From: an uncultured Collinsella sp.
Lineage (GTDB): Bacteria; Actinomycetota; Coriobacteriia; Coriobacteriales; Coriobacteriaceae
Reading direction: 5' to 3'
Assembly: GCA_900544425.1 (NCBI GenBank)
Contig: UQUX01000025.1
Span: 1 to 19,935 of the forward strand
DNA: 19,935 nucleotides
Shown here: positions 7,275 to 15,943 of the stretch, in pieces
Numbering within the stretch: the first letter of the stretch is position 1
Layout of the letters: every line of letters begins with the position of its first letter
Made by a program: the position numbers and the translations under genes
The notes under the pieces: model-generated
What the model saw: only the letters and a program-made list of their open reading frames with translations
What the model was told of the DNA's origin: nothing
Databases searched by the model: none

Positions 7275-8216
7275 TTAAGCCTTCAGGCTCAGGCCCATGG
7301 ACTCAAGCTTGTCCTTCACTTCCTCGATCGACTTAACACCGAAGTTACGGATGTTGAGCAGATCGTTCTCCGAGAACTCAACGAGCTGACGGACCGAGTG
7401 AATGCTGGCGCGCTTAAGGCAGTTGTAGGAACGGACGGAAAGGTCCAGATCCTCGATCTGCTTGTCCAGCTCGGCGTTGTCGTTGGTGACCTCGGGAGCG
7501 AAGATCGAAGCCTCCTCCTCGACCTCGGGGGTCTCGGCAAGGTTCATAAAGGCGGCCATATGCTGGTTGATGATATTGGCAGCCTGGACCACGGCGTCGC
7601 GCGGGGCGATGGAGCCGTTGGTCTCGATCTCGAGGACAAGGCGGTCGTAGTCGGTGTGCTGACCGACACGGCAAGCCTCAACGAGCTTGGCGCAACGGGA
7701 AACCGGCGAGTACAGCGAGTCGACGTGGATCACACCGATGGGATCGTTGTCGCGCTTGTTGGCCTCGCCAGAAACATAGCCGCGGCCATAGCCGATGCGC
7801 ATGCTCATGGTGAGATGGCCACCCTCGGTGAGCGTAGCAATGTGCTGCTCGGGGTTGACCAGCTCAAACTCGGACGGAATAAAGAAGTCCGCACCGGTGA
7901 CCTCGCAGGGGCCGTCAACCGAGATGGTGGCGGTCGCCTCGTCGGTCGTGCCGAGAGCCCTGAAGACAAGACCCTTGACATTCAGGACGATGTCGGTGAC
8001 ATCCTCGACCATGTTAGGGATGGTCATGAACTCGTGCTGCGCACCATCGATCTGAATAGCCTCGACGGCGGCACCCTCGAGCGAGGACAGAAGAACGCGA
8101 CGAAGGGAGTTACCCAGCGTATCGCCGTAACCACGCTCGAGCGGCTCGACGGAGACACGAGCAGACGTCTCGTTGATCTCTTCGACCTGAACCTGAGGCC
8201 TAATGAATTCTGACAT
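7275..8216 (-). CDS. rpoA: DNA-directed RNA polymerase subunit alpha
   Basis: The alpha subunit dimerises to start RNA polymerase assembly and touches promoter UP elements and activators through its C-terminal domain. The 313 residues match the usual length. The N-terminal assembly domain contains LERGYGDTLGNSLRRVLLSS (residues 26-45). After an acidic linker (EVEEEASIFAPEV), the C-terminal domain carries LDLSVRSYNCLKRA and NIRNFGVKSIEEVKDKL. The Arg-Ser-Tyr-Asn-Cys stretch matches the DNA-binding helix around E. coli Arg265. The ATG has GGAGG 6 bases upstream. It sits between rpsD and rplQ in the classical alpha operon. Confidence 0.98.
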   Translation of the reverse strand: MSEFIRPQVQVEEINETSARVSVEPLERGYGDTLGNSLRRVLLSSLEGAAVEAIQIDGAQHEFMTIPNMVEDVTDIVLNVKGLVFRALGTTDEATATISVDGPCEVTGADFFIPSEFELVNPEQHIATLTEGGHLTMSMRIGYGRGYVSGEANKRDNDPIGVIHVDSLYSPVSRCAKLVEACRVGQHTDYDRLVLEIETNGSIAPRDAVVQAANIINQHMAAFMNLAETPEVEEEASIFAPEVTNDNAELDKQIEDLDLSVRSYNCLKRASIHSVRQLVEFSENDLLNIRNFGVKSIEEVKDKLESMGLSLKA

Positions 8217-8248
8217 GTATTACCTCCAGCCTCAGCAGCCCGGATGGA

Positions 8249-8845
8249 CTACTTAGAGTAGAGCTCGACGATGAGCTGCTCGTTGATATCACCGCTGATC
8301 TGCTCACGCGTCGGCAGAGCGAGCACGTTACCAGACAGCTTCTCGATATCGACCTCGAGCCAGCCAGGGACCTCAAAGCGCTCGGAGGAAATCAGGGCCT
8401 CCTTGATGGGGAGGAGGTCACGGAACTTCTCGCCGACAGCGACGACGTCGCCGGCCTTGACGCGGTAGGACGGGATGTCCACGCGCTTGCCGTTCACGGT
8501 GAAGTGACCGTGACGGACGGACTGACGAGCCTCTTTGCGGGTGCGGGCGAAGCCAAGACGGAAGACGACGTTGTCGAGGCGAGACTCAAGAATGATCATG
8601 AGGTTCTCACCGGTGACGCCGTTCATCTTACGGGCCTTGTTGAAGTAGCCGTGGAACTGCTTCTCCAGAACGCCATAGATGAACTTGACCTTCTGCTTCT
8701 CGCGCAGCTGCATGCCGTACTCAGATTCCTTGCGACGGCGCTTGGGCTGACGGATAGATTCCTTCTTGCTGCTGTAACCGAGCTCAGCGGGATCGATCCC
8801 GAGCTGACGGCAGCGCTTAAGAACAGGAGTCCTGTCGATTGCCAT
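8249..8845 (-). CDS. rpsD: 30S ribosomal protein S4 (zinc-free form)
   Basis: S4 nucleates small-subunit assembly by binding the 5' domain of 16S rRNA. In E. coli it also represses the alpha operon by binding its leader. The 198-aa protein has an S4 N-terminal part (RRRKESEYGMQLREKQKVKF) and the S4 RNA-binding domain (ESRLDNVVFRLGFARTRKEA, then QSVRHGHFTVNGKRVDIPSY). The N-terminus MAIDRTPVLKRCRQLGIDP lacks the CxxC pairs of zinc-binding S4, so this is the cysteine-poor form. The ATG has AAAGGA about 10 bases upstream. Confidence 0.98.
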   Translation of the reverse strand: MAIDRTPVLKRCRQLGIDPAELGYSSKKESIRQPKRRRKESEYGMQLREKQKVKFIYGVLEKQFHGYFNKARKMNGVTGENLMIILESRLDNVVFRLGFARTRKEARQSVRHGHFTVNGKRVDIPSYRVKAGDVVAVGEKFRDLLPIKEALISSERFEVPGWLEVDIEKLSGNVLALPTREQISGDINEQLIVELYSK

Positions 8846-8864
8846 ATTGATACGATCCTTTCAG

Positions 8865-9269
8865 TTACACGCGGCGACGCTTCTTGGGGCGGCAGCCGTT
8901 GTGCGGAATGGGGGTCTTGTCCTGGATGCTCGAGACCTCGAGGCCAGCAGCCTGGAGGGAGCGGATGGCGGTCTCACGACCGGAGCCGGGGCCCTTGACG
9001 AAGACGGAAACCTTCTTCATACCGTGCTCCATGGCCTGCTTGGCAGCAGCCTCGGCAGCCATCTGGGCAGCGAACGGCGTGGACTTACGGGAGCCCTTGA
9101 AGCCCACCTGGCCAGCCGACTTCCAGGAAATGACGTTGCCCTGGGGATCGGTGATCGAAACGATCGTGTTGTTGAACGTAGAACGAATGTGAGCCTGGCC
9201 CACGGAAATGTTCTTACGGTCCGCGCGCTTCAGACGGGCAGCGCGAACGTTCTTCTTAGCAGTAGCCAT
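8865..9269 (-). CDS. rpsK: 30S ribosomal protein S11
   Basis: S11 lies on the platform of the small subunit next to the 3' domain of 16S rRNA and the E site. All 134 residues match the family: [19 protein letters not shown] near residues 27-45, [20 protein letters not shown] in the middle, and the conserved end [21 protein letters not shown] lies 10 bases before the ATG. It lies 14 bases after rpsM and 19 bases before rpsD. Confidence 0.98.
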   Translation of the reverse strand: MATAKKNVRAARLKRADRKNISVGQAHIRSTFNNTIVSITDPQGNVISWKSAGQVGFKGSRKSTPFAAQMAAEAAAKQAMEHGMKKVSVFVKGPGSGRETAIRSLQAAGLEVSSIQDKTPIPHNGCRPKKRRRV

Positions 9270-9283
9270 CTATCTAGCGCTCC

Positions 9284-9658
9284 TTATTTCTTCTTCTTAG
9301 CACCGATCTGACGCTTCGGGCCCTTGCGGGTACGAGCGTTAGTGTGGGTGCGCTGGCCGCGGACCGGGAGGCCCTTGCGGTGACGAAGGCCGCGGTTGCA
9401 GCCGATGTCCATAAGGCGCTTGACGTTCTGGTTGCGCTCACGGCGGAGGTCGCCCTCAACCATGATCTGGTTCTTATCGATATAATCGCGGATGGCGTTA
9501 ACCTCATCCTCGGTGAGGTCCTTAACGCGCGTATCCACGTTAACGTTGCACTCGACGCAAATCTTCGTCGCAGTGGTGCGGCCGATGCCGTAAATGTAGG
9601 TCAGACCGATCTCAACGCGCTTCTCACGCGGGAGGTCGACACCATTAATACGGGCCAA
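9284..9658 (-). CDS. rpsM: 30S ribosomal protein S13
   Basis: S13 sits in the head of the small subunit and contacts the P-site tRNA and the large-subunit bridge. The 124 residues include [20 protein letters not shown] at the start, [13 protein letters not shown], and the basic end [20 protein letters not shown]. The start is a TTG, preceded by AGGAG at 6 bases; no better in-frame ATG exists. It follows rpmJ by 14 bases, so the two are probably co-translated. Confidence 0.97.
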   Translation of the reverse strand: MARINGVDLPREKRVEIGLTYIYGIGRTTATKICVECNVNVDTRVKDLTEDEVNAIRDYIDKNQIMVEGDLRRERNQNVKRLMDIGCNRGLRHRKGLPVRGQRTHTNARTRKGPKRQIGAKKKK

Positions 9659-9672
9659 CGTAGTCTCCTCTC

Positions 9673-9786
9673 TTAACCCTGACGCTGCTTATGACGGGGG
9701 TTCTCGCAAATGACGAGGACCTTGCCATGGCGCCTAATGATTTTGCACTTATCGCACATCTTCTTGACCGAAGGACGTACCTTCAT
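9673..9786 (-). CDS. rpmJ: 50S ribosomal protein L36 (zinc-binding form)
   Basis: This small gene encodes 37 residues starting [20 protein letters not shown]. The zinc ligands of the C+ form are present: Cys11, Cys14, Cys27 and His32. The ATG at 9786 has AAGGA upstream, and the stop is TAA at 9673. It lies between infA and rpsM, its usual position. L36 is a late-assembling large-subunit protein near the GTPase centre. Confidence 0.97.
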   Translation of the reverse strand: MKVRPSVKKMCDKCKIIRRHGKVLVICENPRHKQRQG

Positions 9787-9878
9787 CGTTCTTCCTTTCG
9801 GTAGCGCTCAAACTACTTCCCTACTATCTACTCGCCCAGCCGCAGGCGTTTAAAACTATGGCTGGTCTTCACACACAA

Positions 9879-9912
9879 TCCGACCGTAGGTTGAGCTAAG
9901 CCTGCAGTCGGA
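9879..9912 (-). promoter_or_regulatory. Hairpin in the infA-rpmJ gap (candidate leader structure)
   Basis: Read leftward, TCCGACTGCAGG pairs with CCTACGGTCGGA around a 10-base loop. That is 12 positions with one mismatch and one U-G wobble. TTGTGTGTG follows, not a T-tract, so a terminator is unlikely. It lies in the 150-base gap that forms the leader of rpmJ-rpsM-rpsK-rpsD-rpoA-rplQ, where S4 acts on the alpha operon in other bacteria. That role is an inference. Confidence 0.5.
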
Positions 9913-9936
9913 AATGGAGTGCGTGTATGCGTGCCG

Positions 9937-10155
9937 CTATTTGTAGCGATAGGTGATGCGGCCGCGGGTCAGGTCGTACGGGGAAAGCTCCACGACAACC
10001 CTGTCACCGGGGAGAATACGGATGTAATTCATTCGGATCTTGCCAGAAATGTTGCACAGAACCGAATGACCGTTCTCGAGCTCGACCTTAAACATGGCGT
10101 TGGGCAACGGTTCCTTTACCGTACCCTCGAGCTCAATTGCGTCTTCCTTCTTCAC
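9937..10155 (-). CDS. infA: Translation initiation factor IF-1
   Basis: IF-1 binds the A site of the small subunit during initiation. The preferred GTG start at 10155 gives 72 aa beginning [13 protein letters not shown], which aligns with the normal MAKEDVIEVEGTV start. A TTG at 10161 would add two residues and sits too close to the AGAAAGA upstream. The OB fold is clear from [33 protein letters not shown] and the invariant end [15 protein letters not shown]. It lies 104 bases after map; TAGAAT near 10196-10201 on the minus strand is a weak candidate -10 box. Confidence 0.96.
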   Translation of the reverse strand: MKKEDAIELEGTVKEPLPNAMFKVELENGHSVLCNISGKIRMNYIRILPGDRVVVELSPYDLTRGRITYRYK

Positions 10156-10259
10156 AAGCAATCATCTTTCTCTAGAAAACGACAGCGATTGAGTATTCTA
10201 CAACACGTATGCACGCATCGTAATAACTTCGTAATGGCTCCACAACTAAATGGAACTTG

Positions 10260-11048
10260 TTACATTTCTCCGCCTTGGAGGGAGCACCAAGCACCTTGGG
10301 CATCCGTGGTGAGAATCACCGGACCGTCATTGGTAATGGCGACGGTGTTCTCGTAGTGCGCGGCGGGCAGGTGATCGTTGGTCGTAACAATCCAACCGTC
10401 GGAGCCCGTGCTCACATGGTTGGAACCCATCGTAACCATCGGCTCGATGGCAATGACCATGCCGGCCTGGAGGCGAACGCCCCTCCCCTTCTTTCCATAG
10501 TTAGGAACGTTGGGGTCCTCGTGCATCACGCGGCCAATGCCATGGCCTACATAATCACGAAGCACACCGTAACCGTGAGACTCGGCGAGGGACTGAACGG
10601 CATAACCGACGTCCCCGATATGGTTACCGGGAACAGCCTGCTCGATGGCTGCCTTAAGGCAATCGCGCGTGACCTCGCACAAAGCCTTGGCTTCGGGCGT
10701 GGGGGTGCCGACGAAAAACGTCCAAGCGTTATCGCCGACCCAACCGTCGACAACGGCTCCCGTATCGATGGAGATGATATCGCCATCGCGCAGGATCATG
10801 TCGGGGTTGGGAATACCGTGGACCACGGCATCGTTGATCGATGCGCAAATGGTCCCCGGGAACCCGCCGTAACCCTTAAAGGCCGGGGTGCCGCCATGCA
10901 TGCGGATAATCTGCTCCGCGAGCTGATCGAGCTCAAAGGTGGAAACGCCGGGGCGCACCATGGCTCCAACGTGGCGGAGCGCCATCTTAGATAGCGCTCC
11001 TGCCTTCTTCATCTGCTCGATTTGCGTTGCAGACTTAATCTTGATCAT
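10260..11048 (-). CDS. map: Methionine aminopeptidase type I
   Basis: This enzyme removes the initiator methionine from new proteins. The 262 residues carry all five metal ligands: Asp95 (ISIDTG), Asp106 (VGDNAWTF), His169 (YVGHGIG), Glu202 (IEPM) and Glu233 (HYENTV), together with conserved His77 (VVHGIP). The loop after Asp106 reads GDNAWTF where many type I enzymes have GDAARTF. There is no N-terminal zinc-finger extension. Its ATG overlaps the adk stop codon by 4 bases (ATGA), so translation is probably coupled to adk. Confidence 0.97.
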   Translation of the reverse strand: MIKIKSATQIEQMKKAGALSKMALRHVGAMVRPGVSTFELDQLAEQIIRMHGGTPAFKGYGGFPGTICASINDAVVHGIPNPDMILRDGDIISIDTGAVVDGWVGDNAWTFFVGTPTPEAKALCEVTRDCLKAAIEQAVPGNHIGDVGYAVQSLAESHGYGVLRDYVGHGIGRVMHEDPNVPNYGKKGRGVRLQAGMVIAIEPMVTMGSNHVSTGSDGWIVTTNDHLPAAHYENTVAITNDGPVILTTDAQGAWCSLQGGEM

Positions 11049-11671
11049 AGACCGAGAGCCTCTTTGACATCCCCGTACACGGTCTCGCGAGCCTGGTCAC
11101 CGTTGACCGACTTGAGCAGACCCTGGCCACGATAGTAGTCGACGAGCGGGCTCGTGGACTTCTCGTAGACGTCGAGACGGTTCTTGATGGTCTCGGGCTT
11201 GTCGTCGTCGCGCTGATACATCTCGCCGCCACACTTGGGGCAGGTAGCATCGGCAGCGGTGCCGGTGTAACCGCATGCGCGGCAGGTGCGACGCGAAGAC
11301 AGACGATCGATAATGACCTCGGGGGCCACATCGACCAGAAGGGCGCAGTCGATCTCGCGACCCATGGCGGAGAGCTCGGAATCGAGCGTCACAGCCTGGG
11401 CGGTGTTGCGCGGGAAGCCGTCGAGGATGAAGCCCTGCTGGGCGTCATCGGCGGCAAGGCGCTCCTTGACAAGGTCGATCACGAGTTGGTCGGGAACGAG
11501 CTCGCCAGCGTCCATGTACTTCTTAGCCTGAATACCAAGCTCGGTGCCACCCTTGACGGCAGCACGCAGCAGGTCGCCCGTGGAAATGTGGGCGACGCCA
11601 AACTCGGCGACGAGCTCCTGTGCGACGGTGCCCTTACCGGCACCCGGAGCTCCGAGCAATACGAGGTTCAT
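11045..11671 (-). CDS. adk: Adenylate kinase (zinc-binding LID)
   Basis: Adenylate kinase interconverts ATP plus AMP with two ADP. The ATG at 11671 has GAGGAGGA 6 bases upstream; a TTG two codons earlier would overlap the site. The 208 residues show the P-loop GAPGAGKGT (7-15), the AMP site THISTGDLLRAA region (28-38), and FILDGFPRNTAQA (81-93). The long LID carries a four-cysteine zinc site, C130-x2-C133 and C144-x2-C147, as in Gram-positive enzymes. It lies 18 bases after secY and overlaps map. Confidence 0.97.
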   Translation of the reverse strand: MNLVLLGAPGAGKGTVAQELVAEFGVAHISTGDLLRAAVKGGTELGIQAKKYMDAGELVPDQLVIDLVKERLAADDAQQGFILDGFPRNTAQAVTLDSELSAMGREIDCALLVDVAPEVIIDRLSSRRTCRACGYTGTAADATCPKCGGEMYQRDDDKPETIKNRLDVYEKSTSPLVDYYRGQGLLKSVNGDQARETVYGDVKEALGL

Positions 11672-11689
11672 GAGCAATCCTCCTCTAGC

Positions 11690-12976
11690 CTATTTAAAGA
11701 ATCCATCGTAATCATACATCTTGATCTGGCCTTCGAGCTTATCGACCGTGTCGAGCACGACGCCGACCATGATGAGGATGGACGTGCCGCCAAATGCCTG
11801 GATCAGATGGTTACCCGTGAAGGAGAAGATGATCGAAGGCACGATGGCGATGAGCGCCAAAAAGACAGCGCTAGGAAGCGTGATCTTGTTGAGCGCGTTC
11901 TTGATGTAGGCCGCGGTAGCCCTACCCGGACGCACGCCCGGAATAAAGCCGCCCTGCTTCTTAAGGTTATCGGCCGTGTCATCGGGGTTGAACACCATGG
12001 AGGTGTAGAAGTACGCAAAGAACACGATGAGGACAACGTTAAGCACCCAGTTGAGCCAACCGGTCGAAAGCGCGGAGGCAACTGCCTGAATCCAGCCGAT
12101 GCCGGGGAAGAACACGGCAATCTGAGCGGGGAAGTACAGCAGCGCCGAAGCGAAGATGATCGGCACGACACCCGCGGTGTTGACCTTGATGGGCAGGTAG
12201 GTGGTCTGGCCACCCATCATGCGACGGCCCACGACGCGTTTGGCGTAGGAGACCGGGATGCGGCGCTGGCCGCGCTCAAGGAAAACAATCAGCGGGATAA
12301 CCAGCAAAATGATGGCGCAGATGATCACCATGGTGATGATGCCACCGGCATTGCCCTCGGTGCTGGAGAAGATAGCCTGCGGCAGGCCGGCCATGATGTT
12401 CGCAAAGATGATCAGCGACATGCCATTGCCGATACCGCGCTGGGTGATGAGCTCACCAATCCACATGATCAGCATGGCGCCCGCAGTGAGCGTGCCGACG
12501 ATCATGAGGTCGAAGATGATCTCGGGAGCGCCGGCGCCATTGAAGCTGATGCCGAAGCTCTTAAAGAGGAAGAGGTAACCCACGGAGTTGAGGATTGCCA
12601 GAGCCAGGGTGAGGTAACGCGAATACTGCGTGATCTTGGTCTGACCGACCTCGCCCTCGCGGGCAAGCTCATGCAGGGAAGGCACAACGGCCTGGAGCAT
12701 CTGGAGGATGATCGAGCTGGTGATGTAAGGCATGATGCCCAGCGAAAACACCGACACATAGCTCAACGCGCCGCCAGAGAAAAGATTCAGGAGGGCCATA
12801 GCACCTGCGGCGACCGAATTGTTATCGGTCGAGAAAAGGCCCAGCATCCCCTGGAAGGGAATGCCGGGCACAGGAACGTGCGCACCAATGCGGTACACGA
12901 CGAGCATAGCTATGGTAAAAAGAATCTTTTCGCGCAATTCTTTGATGCGGAAAGCATTCTTAAGACCATTTAGCAC
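11690..12976 (-). CDS. secY: Protein translocase subunit SecY
   Basis: SecY is the membrane channel of the Sec export pathway. The 428 residues hold about ten membrane helices. Family landmarks include the plug and helix 2 region ([16 protein letters not shown]), [20 protein letters not shown], the cytoplasmic loop [37 protein letters not shown], and [19 protein letters not shown]. The start is a GTG inside the end of rplO, overlapping it by 7 bases, with AAGG 10 bases upstream. Translational coupling to rplO is therefore likely. It sits between rplO and adk, as in most bacteria. Confidence 0.98.
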   Translation of the reverse strand: MLNGLKNAFRIKELREKILFTIAMLVVYRIGAHVPVPGIPFQGMLGLFSTDNNSVAAGAMALLNLFSGGALSYVSVFSLGIMPYITSSIILQMLQAVVPSLHELAREGEVGQTKITQYSRYLTLALAILNSVGYLFLFKSFGISFNGAGAPEIIFDLMIVGTLTAGAMLIMWIGELITQRGIGNGMSLIIFANIMAGLPQAIFSSTEGNAGGIITMVIICAIILLVIPLIVFLERGQRRIPVSYAKRVVGRRMMGGQTTYLPIKVNTAGVVPIIFASALLYFPAQIAVFFPGIGWIQAVASALSTGWLNWVLNVVLIVFFAYFYTSMVFNPDDTADNLKKQGGFIPGVRPGRATAAYIKNALNKITLPSAVFLALIAIVPSIIFSFTGNHLIQAFGGTSILIMVGVVLDTVDKLEGQIKMYDYDGFFK

Positions 12977-13419
12977 GGCAGCTCGACCTTTCCGCCGGCG
13001 GCCTCGATCTTGGCCTGCGCAGAAGCGCTGACCTTGTCGACCTTGACCGTGAACTTCTTGGTGAGCTCACCATTGCCGAGCACCTTGACGGGCTCGAACT
13101 CGCTCTTGGTGATGCGAGCGGCCTTAAGAGCGGCACCGTCGATCACAGCGCCGTCCTCGAACTTACGCTCGAGACGCTCAACGTTAACGGCGGTGTACTC
13201 GATACGACGGGGGTTGCGGAAGCCCGGAAGCTTGGGCAGGCGCATAGCCAGCGGAGTCTGGCCACCCTCGAAGCCGGCACCCTTGGTGCCGCCAGAGCGG
13301 GAACCCTGGCCCTTCTGGCCGCGGCCAGAAGTGGTGCCGTGACCCGAAGAATTGCCACGGCCGACGCGCTTACGGTTCTTGGTGGAACCGGGCGCGGGAG
13401 TAAGATCGTGAAGCTGCAT
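12970..13419 (-). CDS. rplO: 50S ribosomal protein L15
   Basis: L15 helps organise the central large-subunit rRNA. The 149-aa sequence starts [20 protein letters not shown] and has the glycine-rich N-terminal stretch [20 protein letters not shown], followed by [20 protein letters not shown]. The globular end carries [24 protein letters not shown] lies 6 bases before the ATG. It starts 3 bases after rpmD, and its last 7 bases overlap secY. Confidence 0.98.
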   Translation of the reverse strand: MQLHDLTPAPGSTKNRKRVGRGNSSGHGTTSGRGQKGQGSRSGGTKGAGFEGGQTPLAMRLPKLPGFRNPRRIEYTAVNVERLERKFEDGAVIDGAALKAARITKSEFEPVKVLGNGELTKKFTVKVDKVSASAQAKIEAAGGKVELPC

Positions 13420-13422
13420 TTG

Positions 13423-13605
13423 CTACTCCTCTACAATCTCGACAAGGTGCTTGACCTTGAAGATCATGCCGCGGACGGACTCGTTGTCAGCAATCTCGCG
13501 AACCTCGCGGATCCTGTGGAGACCGAGGGCACGGACAGTACGGACCTGGTCCTGCTTGCAACCATTGGTGCTGCGGACCTGCTTGATCTTGATGGTGTCA
13601 GCCAT
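13423..13605 (-). CDS. rpmD: 50S ribosomal protein L30
   Basis: L30 is a 60-aa large-subunit protein. KIKQVRSTNGCKQDQVRTVR and ALGLHRIREVREIADNESVR are typical of the bacterial form. The start codon lies 2 bases after the rpsE stop, and its AAGGAG binding site is made from the last two sense codons of rpsE, so the two genes are closely coupled. Confidence 0.97.
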   Translation of the reverse strand: MADTIKIKQVRSTNGCKQDQVRTVRALGLHRIREVREIADNESVRGMIFKVKHLVEIVEE

Positions 13606-13607
13606 GC

Positions 13608-14132
13608 TTAGTTCTCCTTACCGACGAACATCTCGGAGACCGTCAGGCCACGGCGAGCCGCGACGTCCTCAGGGCTGGAGAGCTCCTTGAGGCCCTCGAC
13701 GGCAGCCTTGATGATGTTGAGGCCGTTGTCGGTACCGAGGGACTTGGACAGGACGTTCTTGATGCCAGCAAGCTCAAAGAGGGGACGCACAGCGCCGCCG
13801 GCGATAACGCCGGTACCCTCGACAGCGGGCTTGATGATGATGCGGCCGGCACCAAAGTGGCCGAGAACCTCGTGCGGGATGGTGCCCTGCTCGGTCACCG
13901 GCACGTGGAACATGTTCTTCTTGGCATCGAGAGACGCCTTGGAGATGGCCATGGGCACCTCAGCGGACTTGCCCATGCCAACGCCGACGTTGCCCTTGCC
14001 GTCGCCAACGACGACGAGAGCGACGAGGCTCATGCGACGACCACCCTTGACGGTCTTCGACACGCGGTTGATGTAAACGACGCGCTCCTCGAACTCGGAG
14101 GCCTCGCGCTGCTGCTTCTGATTACGAGCCAT
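13608..14132 (-). CDS. rpsE: 30S ribosomal protein S5
   Basis: S5 acts in decoding accuracy and lies at the mRNA entry channel. The 174 residues contain the S5 double-stranded RNA-binding part ([20 protein letters not shown], then [20 protein letters not shown]) and the C-terminal fold ([40 protein letters not shown]). GGAGG lies about 10 bases before the ATG. It follows rplR by 14 bases. Confidence 0.98.
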   Translation of the reverse strand: MARNQKQQREASEFEERVVYINRVSKTVKGGRRMSLVALVVVGDGKGNVGVGMGKSAEVPMAISKASLDAKKNMFHVPVTEQGTIPHEVLGHFGAGRIIIKPAVEGTGVIAGGAVRPLFELAGIKNVLSKSLGTDNGLNIIKAAVEGLKELSSPEDVAARRGLTVSEMFVGKEN

Positions 14133-14146
14133 GTGCTACATACCTC

Positions 14147-14515
14147 CTAGAACTCGAGACCGGCGGCACGAGCACCGTCGGCGAGGGCCTTGACGCGGCC
14201 ATGGTAGATACGGCCACCGCGATCGAAGGCGACCTTGGTGATGCCGGCCTCGATGGCGCGCTTGCCAACGAGCTGACCGACCTTCTCCGCAGCCTCCTTG
14301 TTCGAGGTGTGGGTGCCCTTGAACTCGGCCTCGAGGGTCGAGGCAGAGACGAGCGTCAGGCTGGAGCCCTTGCTGTCGTCGATGATCTGGGCATAGATGT
14401 TGGCGTTAGTACGGGTCACGCGAAGACGCGGACGCTCGGAGGTACCCGAGACCTTGCCGCGAACACGACGCTGACGACGCTTGAGGCCTTCCAGCTTCGC
14501 CTTATGCTTGTTCAT
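14147..14515 (-). CDS. rplR: 50S ribosomal protein L18
   Basis: L18 binds 5S rRNA with L5 and helps attach it to the large subunit. The 122 residues include [32 protein letters not shown], and the end [20 protein letters not shown]. The lysine-rich start [15 protein letters not shown] is typical of short bacterial L18. AGGAG lies 7 bases before the ATG. The 75-base gap to rplF contains a hairpin. Confidence 0.98.
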   Translation of the reverse strand: MNKHKAKLEGLKRRQRRVRGKVSGTSERPRLRVTRTNANIYAQIIDDSKGSSLTLVSASTLEAEFKGTHTSNKEAAEKVGQLVGKRAIEAGITKVAFDRGGRIYHGRVKALADGARAAGLEF

Positions 14516-14543
14516 ACGTAAACTCCTAAAAAGGTTGATCTTG

Positions 14544-14565
14544 CCAGCACCTGACGGGGTGCTGG
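14544..14565 (-). promoter_or_regulatory. Hairpin in the rplF-rplR gap
   Basis: A perfect 8-bp stem (CCAGCACC with GGTGCTGG) has a 6-base loop. On the minus strand CAAGATCAACC separates it from a run of five T residues, so a standard terminator is unlikely. It lies about 30 bases before the rplR start, consistent with an attenuator or RNA processing site. Confidence 0.5.
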
Positions 14566-14590
14566 TCTTATGCGAGTGAGTCGGTTACGA

Positions 14591-15127
14591 CTACTTGGCG
14601 GCCTTACCCAGCTTGCGGCGGATGTGCTCGCCAACGTAGTGGATACCCTTGCCCTTGTAAGGCTCGGGAGGACGATGGCCGCGGATCTCAGCGGCGATCT
14701 GACCGACCTGCTGCTTGTTGATACCCTTGACGTTCACGTGGGTGTTGTCGGGAACCTCGAAGGTGATGCCCTCGGGAGCCTCGACGATCACGGGGTGCGA
14801 GAAGCCCAGGGAGAACTCGAGGTTCTTGCCCTTCTGCTGCACGCGGTAACCGACGCCGGCGAGCTCGAGCTTCTTCTCGAAGCCCTCGGAAACGCCAACA
14901 ACCATGTTGTGGATGAGGGCGCGGGTGAGGCCGTGGCGGGCACGGGTCTCACGCTCGTCGTCGGGACGGGAAACGGTGAGGACGTTGTCCTCGACGTTGA
15001 TAGCGAGCTTCTCAAAGACATCGAGCTCGAGCTGGCCCTTGGGGCCCTTGACGACAACGTTGTTGCCGTTGACTGCCACTTCGACTCCGGCGGGAATCTG
15101 GACAGGCTTATTACCGATACGAGACAC
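14591..15127 (-). CDS. rplF: 50S ribosomal protein L6
   Basis: L6 lies near the factor-binding site and the sarcin-ricin loop. The 178 residues begin [20 protein letters not shown] after a GTG start with AAAGGAGA 5 bases upstream. The two L6 domains are seen in [34 protein letters not shown], and the end [20 protein letters not shown] with [20 protein letters not shown]. It follows rpsH by 33 bases. Confidence 0.98.
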   Translation of the reverse strand: MSRIGNKPVQIPAGVEVAVNGNNVVVKGPKGQLELDVFEKLAINVEDNVLTVSRPDDERETRARHGLTRALIHNMVVGVSEGFEKKLELAGVGYRVQQKGKNLEFSLGFSHPVIVEAPEGITFEVPDNTHVNVKGINKQQVGQIAAEIRGHRPPEPYKGKGIHYVGEHIRRKLGKAAK

Positions 15128-15160
15128 GGTGATCTCCTTTCCTTCTACCTACCGAGCGAA

Positions 15161-15559
15161 TTACCAGACGTAAGCGATGATCTCGCCGCCGACGTTGTGC
15201 TTGCGAGCATCGCGGTCGGTCATGACGCCATGGCTGGTGGAAATAATGGCGGTACCAAGGCCACCGCGGACGCGGGGCATGTCGGCAACGCCGGTGTACT
15301 TACGCAGGCCCGGCTTGGAAATGCGGCGGATGCCGTTGATAACCTTAGCCTTCTTGGGACCATACTTAAGCGTGATGTGCAGAGTCTTCTGGGGAACGGT
15401 GTCCTCGACATCGTAGCCCTCGATGTAGCCCTCCTCGTGCAGAACACGAGCGATCTCGACGAGCTTCTTGCTGCTCGGCATGGAGACCGTGGCCTTGTTC
15501 ACAGAGTTAGCGTTACGGATGCGCGTAAGCATATCTGCGATCGGGTCTGTAAGGTTCAT
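15161..15559 (-). CDS. rpsH: 30S ribosomal protein S8
   Basis: S8 binds the central domain of 16S rRNA and, in E. coli, represses the spc operon. The 132 residues start [20 protein letters not shown], typical of the family, and end [18 protein letters not shown]. The rRNA-binding stretch [19 protein letters not shown] is intact. AAGGAG lies 7 bases before the ATG. A 119-base gap with a hairpin precedes the gene. Confidence 0.98.
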   Translation of the reverse strand: MNLTDPIADMLTRIRNANSVNKATVSMPSSKKLVEIARVLHEEGYIEGYDVEDTVPQKTLHITLKYGPKKAKVINGIRRISKPGLRKYTGVADMPRVRGGLGTAIISTSHGVMTDRDARKHNVGGEIIAYVW

Positions 15560-15600
15560 ACAGATTCTCCTTCGTTCTTGATGAACACGTGCTCTTGGTT

Positions 15601-15623
15601 CTTCGCCGCCCTTAACGGCAAAG
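15601..15623 (-). promoter_or_regulatory. Hairpin in the rpsN-rpsH gap
   Basis: Read leftward, CTTTGCCG pairs with CGGCGAAG around a 7-base loop (8 bp with one U-G wobble). It lies about 40 bases before the S8 start codon in a 119-base gap that has no gene. There is no T-tract. A regulatory or processing role is possible; S8 feedback is known for spc operons elsewhere, but no S8 site was matched here. Confidence 0.45.
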
Positions 15624-15678
15624 CCTTTTTAGCGCGTTTTCCCTGTTCCAAACTGATGCTTGAAACGCTGGTAGTGAC

Positions 15679-15864
15679 TTACCAGCTGGCCTTCTTAACG
15701 CCGGGAAGCTCGCCCTTGAGTGCAAGCTCGCGGAAGCAGACACGGCACAGGCCGAACTTGCGGTACACAGAGTGCGGACGGCCGCAGCGCTGGCAGCGCG
15801 TGTACTCACGAGTAGAGAACTTCTGCTTGCGATTGCACTTGACGATCATCGATGTCTTAGCCAC
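15679..15864 (-). CDS. rpsN: 30S ribosomal protein S14 type Z (zinc-binding)
   Basis: This is the short 61-aa zinc form of S14, in the head of the small subunit. The two CxxC pairs are present in [20 protein letters not shown] followed by RVCFRELAL. The end [13 protein letters not shown] is invariant in the family. The start is a GTG with GAGGAGG about 8 bases upstream. It lies between rplE and rpsH, as in Gram-positive spc operons. Some annotation systems call it rpsZ. Confidence 0.97.
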   Translation of the reverse strand: MAKTSMIVKCNRKQKFSTREYTRCQRCGRPHSVYRKFGLCRVCFRELALKGELPGVKKASW

Positions 15865-15898
15865 TTATATCCTCCTCACATAGAGTATTGTTCGCCCC

Positions 15899-15928
15899 AA
15901 GCGCCGCCCCCTTGTGGGAACGGCGCTT
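15899..15928 (-). promoter_or_regulatory. Hairpin in the rplE-rpsN gap
   Basis: The outer arms AAGCGCCG and CGGCGCTT pair perfectly. In the minus-strand RNA two U-G wobbles and three C-G pairs extend the stem to 13 positions around an ACAA loop. On the plus strand those two middle positions mismatch, so the structure favours the minus-strand RNA. No T-tract follows it, and it lies about 35 bases before the rpsN start. Confidence 0.55.
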
Positions 15929-15943
15929 ATAGGGCAGGTGAAC

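Noticed and set aside
6762..8213. 483-codon plus-strand open frame
   Set aside because: It is antisense to rplQ and rpoA, which are unmistakable; there is no recognisable domain.
9787..9936. Promoter for rpmJ-rpsM
   Set aside because: TTGTGT and TAGTTT-like boxes exist but the spacing is poor; it was not strong enough to list.
11486..12973. 495-codon plus-strand open frame
   Set aside because: It is antisense to secY and the adk end. The composition is an artefact of hydrophobic codons read backwards.
14570..15883. 437-codon plus-strand open frame
   Set aside because: It is antisense to rplF, rpsH and rpsN.
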